A DNA stretch of 7,493 nucleotides from the NCBI GenBank assembly GCA_002451055.1, contig DKBD01000135.1:6379-13871 (forward strand). Direction: 5' to 3'. Numbering within the stretch: position 1 is the first letter of the stretch; each line of letters begins with the position of its first letter. Positions 1 to 7,170 of this stretch are shown here, piece after piece. The notes beneath the pieces were generated by a model. That model saw nothing but the letters and a program-made list of their open reading frames with translations, ran no database searches and was not told where the DNA came from. Source of the stretch: Nitrospira sp. UBA6909 (GTDB taxonomy: Bacteria; Nitrospirota; Nitrospiria; Nitrospirales; Nitrospiraceae). A program made the translations under genes and the position numbers.

Positions 1-158
1 GGTGCATGGTGCTGAATGGCATGATCCGCACAATCGCCGGATTGAGTGTGCACGCAAGATTCATAGTTGGTGCGGTATGCGGAGTTTTGCGTACAGGCGG
101 AGAACGCCAATACAGACAACAACGTTACAATGACCACGCTATGGTATTTATTCAGCAT
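1..158 (-). CDS. Putative lipoprotein, N-terminal part only (cut by window edge)
   Basis: The complementary strand opens with ATG at 158 and stays open for 52 codons to the left edge. An AAGG about 7 bases upstream is a plausible ribosome binding site. The N-terminus is a classical lipoprotein signal peptide: a short start with Lys4, a hydrophobic stretch at about residues 8-20 (VVIVTLLSVLAF), then the lipobox FSAC with the lipidated cysteine at residue 22. The mature part begins TQNSAYRTNYESC and has two further cysteines (35 and 43) that could form a disulfide in the periplasm. Residue 24 is Gln, not Asp, so the simple +2 rule would send it to the outer membrane if the cell is diderm. The function cannot be told from 30 mature residues. 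Its own promoter at 345-373 suggests expression independent of ygfZ. The open frame on the opposite strand here is taken to be a shadow. Confidence 0.72.
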   Translation of the reverse strand, partial: MLNKYHSVVIVTLLSVLAFSACTQNSAYRTNYESCVHTQSGDCADHAIQHHA

Positions 159-253
159 AGGTTGACCTTGTGTGGGTTGAGGTACATGAGTCAGTTCTCA
201 AAAATCGCCTGGTGTGGACGAAGTATGTATTATGGCTCATAACGTTCCGCAAC

Positions 254-273
254 GGCTCACTATCACGCGAGCC
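254..273 (-). other. Hairpin in the lipoprotein leader
   Basis: On the minus strand GGCTCGC and GTGAGCC pair over 7 bp (one G-U) around a 6-base loop. It lies within the predicted 5' untranslated leader, about 100 bases before the start codon. It has no U-run, so it is not a terminator. It could be an mRNA structure or chance. Confidence 0.3.
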
Positions 274-344
274 ACATGATCATATAGAGAGGGGGTACGT
301 AATTGCCCTTGGGGCCACTTGGCTGTTGTGGCGAATGCGGTCTC

Positions 345-373
345 AGTATCCCTATGGTTATGGGCCGTGTCAA
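345..373 (-). promoter_or_regulatory. Sigma70-type promoter for the lipoprotein gene
   Basis: The minus strand has a perfect -35 box TTGACA (368-373), a 17-base spacer, and the -10 box GATACT (345-350, four of six consensus bases). It points to the lipoprotein gene with a start near 338, giving a leader of about 180 bases. It lies downstream of the ygfZ stop codon, so the lipoprotein gene is probably its own transcription unit. Confidence 0.55.
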
Positions 374-382
374 GTCTCCTCA

Positions 383-397
383 CCACGGGTGCCGTGG
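383..397. other. Inverted repeat just upstream of the lipoprotein promoter
   Basis: CCACGG and CCGTGG are perfect inverted copies around a 3-base loop. The repeat ends 9 bases upstream of the -35 box at 368-373. It could be a small RNA hairpin at the end of the ygfZ transcript, without a U-run, or a site for a DNA-binding protein. The sequence alone does not decide. Confidence 0.3.
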
Positions 398-466
398 CTG
401 TGCCGGTGGGTGATGGCTCGGAGATCTTGGGAGTAGCGCGATGACCGTAGATCTCTCAGATGGCGT

Positions 467-1558
467 CTATGATTGGGTATAGAAGGGCAGCGCGTGGACC
501 GTGGCTTCGTGACGTGTGCCGTCGATTTCGACCGTGAGTGCTGTGCCGGGGGCGGAGAAATCCCGCAGTGGGAATCCGAAGGCGATCACGTGATTGAGCT
601 GCGGTGAGTGGACGGCGCTGCTGATCCAGCCGACCTCGCGGTCTCCGCTGAAGAGTTTTGCGCCTTTTGGAGGCACTGTGGAATCTTTCATCACTATTCC
701 CACCAGATGCCGCCGCACGTTGCCGTAGGTATCCATCCGTGCGACGACTTCCTGGCCCGGATAGCAGCCCTTGCTCAAGCTGAACGCTTTTCCTTCCAGA
801 TGGGCCTCGGGTGGGACGATGTCTTCGTTCAGATCCGGACCGGCTTTCGGAATGCCGGCTTCCATGCGTAAGGCCTCCAATGCGTGGCTGCCGATTGCTG
901 TGAGGCCATATTGGGCCCCTGTCTCCAGCAGGTTGGTCCATGCCGCTACGAGGCCGGCGGCAGGGAGGAGGATTTCCATGTCAGTTTCGCCTGTTTCCTC
1001 AGTGCGAATGACCAAGGCGTGGTTCCCACCGATTTGCGCCGTGACGAAGGTCAGCGGCTTCAGGTCGGTGACGTCGACGCCGAAGGCGGATTGAATCACC
1101 TGGCCGGCCTTGGGTCCGCTGACCAGGAGCAGCCCCCAGCTCTCGGCGCAGTTCTCCATCTTGGCTTTGGTGCCGTACAGCAAGAACTTGCGCAAGGTTT
1201 GAAATGTTATCTCGCCGATCTCGCCTACGTCTTCCAGCATGACGGCGTCCGTCTGCATATACAGGCGGAAATACGTGAGCATCTTCCCTTTATGGGTCAG
1301 GAAGCTCGAATACCGGCCTTGGCCCGGTGTGAGCGGCAGAATGTCGTTGCTGATGATGCTTTGCAGCCACTTCACGCGGTCCTCGCCCGTCACTCTGATC
1401 TTGCCGCGATGGGAGAGATCGGCGATTCCTGCCGCCTGACGTACAGCACGATGCTCCGCCGCCACATCGCCATAATGCGCGGCGACTTCCCAGCCGGCTA
1501 CTTCTTCAAACGACGCGCCCAACTGCGCGTGGTGGTTGTGGAGAAGGGAGTGTTTCAT
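467..1558 (-). CDS. ygfZ: YgfZ/GcvT-family folate-binding protein (Fe-S cluster maintenance)
   Basis: A 363-residue protein of the aminomethyltransferase/YgfZ fold. The diagnostic YgfZ signature K-G-C-Y-x-G-Q-E is at residues 263-270 (KGCYPGQE), with the key cysteine at 265. In this family that loop distinguishes YgfZ from true glycine-cleavage T-protein. YgfZ proteins bind tetrahydrofolate and help keep certain Fe-S enzymes, for example MiaB in E. coli, active under oxidative stress. They act in the cytoplasm. The T-protein-like N-terminal half keeps SNDILPLTPGQGRYS (70-84). At 363 residues it is longer than E. coli YgfZ (326) and nearer GcvT length. The start is ATG at 1558 because GGAG lies 5 bases upstream. 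An open frame continues 64 codons further upstream into the receiver gene, but it reads as low-complexity Arg/Ser-rich sequence and is rejected. It lies 79 bases after the receiver gene and is probably cotranscribed. Confidence 0.9.
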   Translation of the reverse strand: MKHSLLHNHHAQLGASFEEVAGWEVAAHYGDVAAEHRAVRQAAGIADLSHRGKIRVTGEDRVKWLQSIISNDILPLTPGQGRYSSFLTHKGKMLTYFRLYMQTDAVMLEDVGEIGEITFQTLRKFLLYGTKAKMENCAESWGLLLVSGPKAGQVIQSAFGVDVTDLKPLTFVTAQIGGNHALVIRTEETGETDMEILLPAAGLVAAWTNLLETGAQYGLTAIGSHALEALRMEAGIPKAGPDLNEDIVPPEAHLEGKAFSLSKGCYPGQEVVARMDTYGNVRRHLVGIVMKDSTVPPKGAKLFSGDREVGWISSAVHSPQLNHVIAFGFPLRDFSAPGTALTVEIDGTRHEATVHALPFYTQS

Positions 1559-1564
1559 TGAAAC

Positions 1565-1592
1565 TCCGTGAGAGGTAAAACGTGACGCGTGA
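1565..1592. repeat. Four degenerate 7-base units in the ygfZ leader
   Basis: Read on the minus strand the bases fall into phased heptads TCACGCG, TCACGTT, TTACCTC, TCACGGA. The last unit also carries the GGAG ribosome binding site of ygfZ. The same seven-base phasing recurs in two other spacers of the window. Confidence 0.5.
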
Positions 1593-1637
1593 GGGGAGTG
1601 ATCCAGGATTTCCGGAAACCTTTCACACCGTACCCTC

Positions 1638-2015
1638 CTACGCCAAGAGCTCTTCGACCAATTCGCGTGTTCGCGCCGACATTTCATTGCGCGTGACGAT
1701 CGTGTTGACGCCGAGCGATCTGGCCCTGTTCCATGTGTCCACGTCTTCATGGCTTGCGTACGCGAGAATCGGAATGCCCTTGAATCGTGGATCAGTTTTC
1801 AGGGTCTCCAGCGCTTGAAAGGCGTCGATGGCCCGGTCGTTCATGTCGAGCAGCACCGCGGCCGGGCTTGCGGCCGACGTTTTCTCCACGATGTCTTGCT
1901 GTGCGCGTACTTTCTCCAAGCGGTACCCCTGAGGGAGCAGCGCGTCACGGACTTTGGTGTAAAAGAAGATGTCGTTGATGGCGACGAGAATGGTCTTGTG
2001 GTTTGGTTGGTTCAT
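1638..2015 (-). CDS. Single-domain receiver-like protein with degenerate active site
   Basis: A 125-residue protein that is one CheY-like receiver domain with no output domain. The beta1 strand is ILVAIND (9-15). The phospho-acceptor position is Asp57 in AVLLDMND. The beta4 segment is IPILAYASHED (81-91). The helix-beta5 end GVNTIVTRNE (102-111) has Arg109 where receivers normally carry the conserved Lys. The usual acidic pair after beta1 is reduced to Asn14-Asp15, and the Thr/Ser switch position after beta4 appears to be Ala87 (Ser88 is next to it). Asp57 could be phosphorylated, but the conserved chemistry is eroded, so it may act as a pseudo-receiver or protein-interaction module. It starts with ATG, with a purine-rich AGGGAAAACGAG directly upstream. 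It lies 67 bases after the TPR gene and 79 before ygfZ. Its target is unknown; no histidine kinase is encoded in the window. Confidence 0.8.
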   Translation of the reverse strand: MNQPNHKTILVAINDIFFYTKVRDALLPQGYRLEKVRAQQDIVEKTSAASPAAVLLDMNDRAIDAFQALETLKTDPRFKGIPILAYASHEDVDTWNRARSLGVNTIVTRNEMSARTRELVEELLA

Positions 2016-2069
2016 CTCGTTTTCCCTGTTGAAACCTATTGTTCAGCTCAACTACACGAACCTGATAGA

Positions 2070-2091
2070 CTAAACGAGCCTCTCAGTTTAG
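2070..2091 (-). other. Hairpin spanning the stop codon of the TPR gene
   Basis: On the minus strand CTAAAC pairs with GTTTAG, and GAG pairs with CTC inside it, leaving one unpaired T and a 3-base loop. The TGA stop codon (2083-2085) lies inside the stem. The following bases (TCTATCAGG) are not a U-run, so a true intrinsic terminator is unlikely. It could slow transcription or protect the upstream mRNA end. Confidence 0.3.
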
Positions 2092-2598
2092 CGAGCTAAT
2101 CAGCCGTCCTAAGGCTTTTCTCGCGAGCGCGTAGTCCGGGTTGAGGGCGAGGGCTTGCTTGTATGAGTCGATGGCTTCCGTCCACTCCCCTTTTCGCTCA
2201 TAGACGCGGCCGAGATTCAGGTGCGGGAACGCGGGGCTTTCGTACCGCTTGGCCTTCATGGCTTTCTGAAACCAGCCGATGGCTTCGTCTAACTCGCCCT
2301 TCTCAATCAGATAGGCACCGATATCGTTATAGGGATTGCCGAAGTCCGGGTCCTGCCCGATAGCGTTGTGGCATTCCTCGATGGCTTCGTCGAGTCGGCC
2401 CATGAAACTGTAGGTCCAGCCCAAGAATGTGTAGGCCTCGGCGGTCGGGTGGGTGGCCAGCGACTGTTTATACAGGTTGACCGCTTCTTCCAACTCGCCT
2501 TTCATCTGCCGTTCATAGGCCTGCTGAAAAAGACTCCAAGCCTCGCGCTTGTCTTCTTCGTGACCTTCGCCCTGTTCGAGAAAATCTTGCACGTCCAT
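2083..2598 (-). CDS. Tetratricopeptide repeat protein
   Basis: A soluble protein of 171 residues (from ATG at 2598) composed almost wholly of TPR units. About four consecutive 34-residue helix-turn-helix repeats are visible at roughly residues 20-52, 54-86, 87-120 and 122-155, each with the G-x-x-x-E/D-A-I/V pattern (GELEEAV, GRLDEAI, GELDEAI, GEWTEAI) and the closing Asn/Asp-Pro turns. A final partial helix is at 156-171. Repeats 2 and 3 carry the motifs AYTFLGWTYSFMG and GNPYNDIGAYL. There is no signal peptide or membrane segment. Such proteins are scaffolds for protein-protein contacts, and the partner is not visible here. The start is uncertain. A GTG at 2646 would add 16 residues, but its GAGG lies only 1 base away, while the ATG has no good ribosome binding site either. 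The ATG is preferred because the extra N-terminus is poor in domain character. The gene lies between thi4 and the receiver gene. Confidence 0.85.
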   Translation of the reverse strand: MDVQDFLEQGEGHEEDKREAWSLFQQAYERQMKGELEEAVNLYKQSLATHPTAEAYTFLGWTYSFMGRLDEAIEECHNAIGQDPDFGNPYNDIGAYLIEKGELDEAIGWFQKAMKAKRYESPAFPHLNLGRVYERKGEWTEAIDSYKQALALNPDYALARKALGRLISSLN

Positions 2599-2687
2599 GG
2601 CAGTTGCTGAAAAAAACTCGCCGACTTTCTTCTCGGTCGTTCGCACGCCTCAACGTACCAGAGACGTACATCTGGGGTGATATGCTC

Positions 2688-2727
2688 CCTGCGGCCGTGT
2701 CGGTCGAGCTGTTTAAGCAGCCGCAGG
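2688..2727. repeat. 8-bp inverted repeat between thi4 and the TPR gene
   Basis: CCTGCGGC (2688-2695) and GCCGCAGG (2720-2727) are perfect inverted copies separated by 24 bases. The repeat sits 11 bases beyond the thi4 stop codon on the minus strand. The bases that follow (GAGCATATC) contain no U-run, so a classical terminator is not supported. It may fold in the transcript between thi4 and the TPR gene. Confidence 0.35.
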
Positions 2728-2737
2728 AGAAATAGCG

Positions 2738-3538
2738 CTATTCTTGTTTCAACTTTTTCTTGATCAATTCCGCGCCGTACCGACCGGACAGGAGCATGGA
2801 GCCGAAAGCCGGTCCCATCCTGGGTGTGCCGTACACGGCTGCGACGGCCAAGCCGATCACGAAACAATTGGGATACACTTCGCCGGTCCGGTCCATGACT
2901 TCTTCCTCGGAGCGCGAGACCCACATGGCGCCGTTTCCCGGAACCTGCTTGTACAGGTTGCGCTTGTGAAGCAACTCGACCACCACGGCGTCATGGCCCG
3001 TGGCGTCGACCACGATTGTGCTTTCCAACGCGATGGGATCGACATGAATGATATCATGCCCAGCCATTTCGGCGGTCGTATTGTTGACCACCACGCCTTC
3101 CAAAATCCCATCTTTGCGGAGAATCAGGTCGACCACGCGCGTCAGATTCATGATCCTGGCCCCGGCCTTGTAAGCCGCGGCGATCAGCGCACCGGTAGCA
3201 TGCGGTGGGTCGACCATGTACATGCCGTCGCATTCTTTGATCTTCTTGCAGGGGACCCCGATCTCTTCGAGAATCTCATTGGCCGGTTCGCAGATCGTGG
3301 CCTTATTCATGAGATAGCCGCCGGACCAAAATCCGCCGCCCAGCGCCAGGCTTTGTTCAATGACGAGGGTGCGGAACCCCATGGTCGCGAGGTCGTGTGC
3401 GCAAATAAGCCCGGAGGGTCCGGCGCCCACAATGATCACGTCGCTCTCGATCAATTGATCGAACTCTTTGTAGTATTCCCGCGCGATCTGTCTGGTGATG
3501 TCTCGTTCGCGCAATGGGGCGGGTTTGAGCTTAGCCAT
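2738..3538 (-). CDS. thi4: Sulfide-dependent (His-type) thiazole synthase, Thi4 family
   Basis: A 266-residue FAD/NAD-binding-fold protein of the Thi4 family. It forms the thiazole part of thiamin (ADP-thiazole) from NAD and glycine, in the cytoplasm. Visible features are the dinucleotide-binding GAGPSG (38-43) after the beta strand SDVIIV, then E61 and the GGGFWSGG segment (67-74). The DATGHD motif is at 178-183 and the family signature RMGPAFGSMLLSG at 240-252. In yeast Thi4 the sulfur comes from a cysteine just before a Met-Asp-Pro. The equivalent position here is His165 (IIHVDP), as in archaeal enzymes that use free sulfide with Fe(II) and turn over repeatedly. The assignment as sulfide-using follows from that residue. 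The start is ATG with GAGG 6 bases upstream. It lies 86 bases after thiC, so the pyrimidine and thiazole branches are encoded together under the TPP riboswitch. Confidence 0.92.
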   Translation of the reverse strand: MAKLKPAPLRERDITRQIAREYYKEFDQLIESDVIIVGAGPSGLICAHDLATMGFRTLVIEQSLALGGGFWSGGYLMNKATICEPANEILEEIGVPCKKIKECDGMYMVDPPHATGALIAAAYKAGARIMNLTRVVDLILRKDGILEGVVVNNTTAEMAGHDIIHVDPIALESTIVVDATGHDAVVVELLHKRNLYKQVPGNGAMWVSRSEEEVMDRTGEVYPNCFVIGLAVAAVYGTPRMGPAFGSMLLSGRYGAELIKKKLKQE

Positions 3539-3546
3539 CGTGAACC

Positions 3547-5580
<2,034 letters not shown>

Positions 5581-5641
5581 TCAGCTCAGTCTTCCAAACG
5601 GTCGGAGCCGATACCTGATTGCCGATGGCCGTTCTCCCAAT

Positions 5642-5674
5642 AAAAAAGCCGCACCCCCCGGCGGAGGTACGGCT
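5642..5674 (-). terminator. Intrinsic terminator of the TPP riboswitch (expression platform)
   Basis: On the minus strand AGCCGTACCTCC and GGGGGTGCGGCT pair over 12 bp (two G-U pairs) around the loop GCCG. Six T residues follow directly (5642-5647). It lies about 30 bases downstream of the aptamer and about 100 bases before the thiC start, so TPP binding would be expected to favour this terminator. One competing pairing visible by eye is GCGGA in the linker (5688-5692) with TCCGC in the left stem (5661-5665), which would open the terminator. Confidence 0.92.
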
Positions 5675-5703
5675 GAATCCTCACATCATCCGCTGTGTTC
5701 CGG

Positions 5704-5783
5704 CTTCCCTACGCTGGTATTACCCAGGTCAGGTTGTGAGGGTCGTCCGATCATTCGGACTCTCAGCCGCGGGGCTCCCCTAG
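5704..5783 (-). promoter_or_regulatory. TPP riboswitch aptamer (THI element)
   Basis: Read on the minus strand, the leader of thiC contains the conserved blocks of the thiamin pyrophosphate aptamer in order. They are GGGGAGCC (5773-5780), the pyrimidine-sensing CTGAGA (5761-5766), and a P3 hairpin with a perfect 6-bp stem (GTCCGA/TCGGAC, 5745-5760). Then come ACCCT, the CCTGA block (5729-5733), CTGGGTAATACCAG, and the closing GCGTAGGGAA (5705-5714). The P3 arm is of the short type. Together with the downstream terminator it forms a transcriptional off-switch for thiC and probably thi4. Confidence 0.96.
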
Positions 5784-5795
5784 CTATGAAAAATA

Positions 5796-5825
5796 ATCAT
5801 ATGCTTTGTCATCAAATGAAGTCAA
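5796..5825 (-). promoter_or_regulatory. Sigma70-type promoter of the thiC operon
   Basis: The minus strand has TTGACT (5820-5825, five of six consensus bases), an 18-base spacer and TATGAT (5796-5801, five of six). The predicted start near 5788-5789 is only a few bases before the first conserved riboswitch block, which is the usual arrangement for a leader riboswitch. Confidence 0.7.
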
Positions 5826-5864
5826 TCGGCCCTTTGGCCCTATGAGAGTCCGTGGCGTATAGGG

Positions 5865-5876
5865 CTTCCGCGGAAG
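5865..5876. promoter_or_regulatory. 12-base perfect palindrome between the divergent promoters
   Basis: CTTCCGCGGAAG is its own reverse complement. It lies 36 bases upstream of the predicted nadA -35 box and 39 bases upstream of the thiC -35 box, almost midway between the two. The form fits a site for a dimeric regulator, but I recognise no known operator (NadR, NrtR, NiaR or NadQ). Confidence 0.35.
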
Positions 5877-5878
5877 AA

Positions 5879-5901
5879 AGAGGAAATAGGAGTCCTCCTC
5901 T
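5879..5901. repeat. Short inverted repeat upstream of the nadA promoter
   Basis: AGAGGA (5879-5884) and TCCTCT (5896-5901) are perfect inverted copies across 11 bases, with a second small symmetry inside (GGA, TCC). It ends 11 bases before the predicted nadA -35 box. The tract is purine/pyrimidine rich, so chance symmetry is quite possible. Confidence 0.25.
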
Positions 5902-5912
5902 CAGGCTGTTCG

Positions 5913-5942
5913 TTGAATGTACGGGGGTGCTGTCTGTAAAAT
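5913..5942 (+). promoter_or_regulatory. Sigma70-type promoter of nadA
   Basis: TTGAAT (5913-5918), an 18-base spacer and TAAAAT (5937-5942, five of six consensus bases) precede nadA. The start would fall near 5949, about 20 bases before the GTG start codon. This placement argues against the upstream in-frame ATG at 5917, which lies inside the promoter. Confidence 0.6.
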
Positions 5943-5967
5943 AGCGCAATTTAGAGATGAGGGGCTT

Positions 5968-7071
5968 GTGAGAACCGGCACGACATTACCGAGGCCGATC
6001 ACCGACTACCAGGCATTGCCGGCGGATGAGCTGTTCAGTCGGACCGTTGCGGCCAAGCAGGCGCTTGGTGAGCGGGTGATGATTCTCGGTCACAACTATC
6101 AACGGGATGAAGTCATTCAGCATGCCGATTTCCGGGGCGACTCTCTGCTCCTCTCCAAGCTTGCTGCCGAACGGTCGGACCGGCCCTACATTGTCTTCTG
6201 CGGCGTGCATTTCATGGCAGAAACGGCAGACATTCTCAGCCGGTCCAATCAAACGGTCATTCTCCCCGATATGGCCGCCGGCTGTTCAATGGCAGACATG
6301 GCGGCGATCGAGCAAGTCGATCAATGTTGGGAAGCCTTGGGCCGCGTCATTCCAGTCGAGGAAACCGTGACGCCGGCGGTGTACGTGAATTCCGCGGCGG
6401 TACTCAAGGCCTTTTGCGGTGAACATGGCGGAATTACCTGCACGTCGTCCAATGCGAAGGCGGTCATCGAATGGTGCTGGGCGAGGCGCGAGAAGATTCT
6501 GTTTTTTCCGGACGAACATTTGGGGCGCAACACGGCAAACAAGATGGGCGTGCCTCGTGACGAGATGATCGTGTGGGATCCCTACCAGCCGAACGGTGGG
6601 AATACGAGAGAGGCCATCACGCGCGCCAAGTTAATTCTCTGGAAAGGCCATTGCAGCGTGCACCAGATGTTTCAGCCGGCGCACGTGGATTATTTCCGCA
6701 AGCAGTATCCTGAGGGCAAGGTCATCGTCCATCCCGAATGTCACGAACATGTGGTCAACAAGGCTGACCTCGTCGGATCGACTGAGTTCATCATCCGAAC
6801 CGTCTCAGCCGCGCCAGCGGGGACGATTTGGGCGGTCGGGACCGAATTGAACCTGGTCAATCGCCTCAAGCACGAGATGACCGACAAGAAGGTCTTCTTC
6901 CTGTCTTCGACGATTTGCCAGTGCGCCACGATGTTTCGGATCGACGCCGCGCATCTCTGCTGGGCCATGGAAAATCTGGCCGACGGCCAAGTCGTCAACC
7001 GCATCGTCGTGCCGGAGGACGACAAACGGTGGGCGAGGGTCGCGCTGGACCGCATGATGGCGGTCAGCTAG
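5968..7071 (+). CDS. nadA: Quinolinate synthase NadA
   Basis: A 367-residue cytoplasmic [4Fe-4S] enzyme that condenses iminoaspartate with dihydroxyacetone phosphate to quinolinate in de novo NAD synthesis. The N-terminal motif is ILGHNYQRDEV, with ADFRGDSLLLS after it and IVFCGVHFMAETADIL in the first domain. The three expected cluster cysteines are seen: Cys106 in PDMAAGCSMADM, Cys258 in VHPECHEHV, and one of Cys317/Cys319 in STICQCATM. The length matches the longer B. subtilis type more than E. coli NadA (347). The start is GTG at 5968, with GAGG 5 bases upstream. The open frame extends 17 codons upstream to an ATG at 5917, but that codon lies in the predicted promoter. No nadB or nadC is in the window. 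The gene diverges from thiC and points toward ileS. Confidence 0.95.
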   Translation: MRTGTTLPRPITDYQALPADELFSRTVAAKQALGERVMILGHNYQRDEVIQHADFRGDSLLLSKLAAERSDRPYIVFCGVHFMAETADILSRSNQTVILPDMAAGCSMADMAAIEQVDQCWEALGRVIPVEETVTPAVYVNSAAVLKAFCGEHGGITCTSSNAKAVIEWCWARREKILFFPDEHLGRNTANKMGVPRDEMIVWDPYQPNGGNTREAITRAKLILWKGHCSVHQMFQPAHVDYFRKQYPEGKVIVHPECHEHVVNKADLVGSTEFIIRTVSAAPAGTIWAVGTELNLVNRLKHEMTDKKVFFLSSTICQCATMFRIDAAHLCWAMENLADGQVVNRIVVPEDDKRWARVALDRMMAVS

Positions 7072-7088
7072 CTCTCGCAAGCAGTTTT

Positions 7089-7151
7089 GAGTTATAAGTT
7101 GTAAGTGCTGAGTTAGGTCCGAAACAACTCATAACTGAAAACTCAAAACTT
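7089..7151. repeat. Facing heptad repeats between nadA and ileS
   Basis: The left array 7089-7116 reads GAGTTAT, AAGTTGT, AAGTGCT, GAGTTAG. The right array 7124-7151 reads ACAACTC, ATAACTG, AAAACTC, AAAACTT, which is the inverse type. The outer arms GTTTTGAGTT (7084-7093) and AACTCAAAAC (7140-7149) are perfect inverted copies. A second pairing register joins 7090-7102 with the ACAACTCATAACT segment (7124-7136) at 12 of 13 positions. The spacer therefore could fold as a long A/T-rich hairpin with slipped forms. Confidence 0.6.
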
Positions 7152-7170
7152 CATCCTCCCCAGCTCATAC

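Larger units (their letters stand above)
159..466 (-). other. Intergenic region and long leader between ygfZ and the lipoprotein gene
   Basis: These 308 bases hold no gene I can support. Reading in the minus direction from the ygfZ stop they contain four things. First is a 7-bp inverted repeat (449-455 with 421-427, GAGATCT/AGATCTC, 21-base loop). Second is a compact GC hairpin (383-397, CCACGG-CAC-CCGTGG). Third is a promoter (345-373). Last is a leader of about 180 bases ending at the lipoprotein ATG. The leader includes a 7-bp hairpin at 254-273. Neither hairpin after ygfZ is followed by a U-run, so no intrinsic terminator is called. Open frames on the plus strand here have no ribosome binding site or recognisable protein character. 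Confidence 0.6.

Noticed and set aside
170..436. Plus-strand small ORF, and other short plus-strand frames in 1-466
   Set aside because: No ribosome binding site and no protein-like pattern. The minus strand holds the lipoprotein start, its leader and promoter.
421..455. Possible intrinsic terminator after ygfZ (GAGATCT/AGATCTC)
   Set aside because: The loop is 21 bases and no U-run follows, so it is recorded only as an inverted repeat.
884..1561. 225-codon open frame on the plus strand inside ygfZ
   Set aside because: Antisense shadow. The opposite strand encodes YgfZ with the KGCYPGQE signature.
1559..1750. 64-codon N-terminal extension of ygfZ
   Set aside because: It overlaps the receiver gene, is Arg/Ser-rich without domain character, and the ATG at 1558 has a good GGAG site.
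5917..5967. Upstream ATG start for nadA at 5917
   Set aside because: It lies inside the predicted -35/-10 promoter. The GTG at 5968 has GAGG at a good distance and gives a normal NadA N-terminus.
7072..7170. T-box leader in front of ileS
   Set aside because: The spacer is only 99 bases and lacks the conserved T-box sequence. It is filled by heptad repeats instead.
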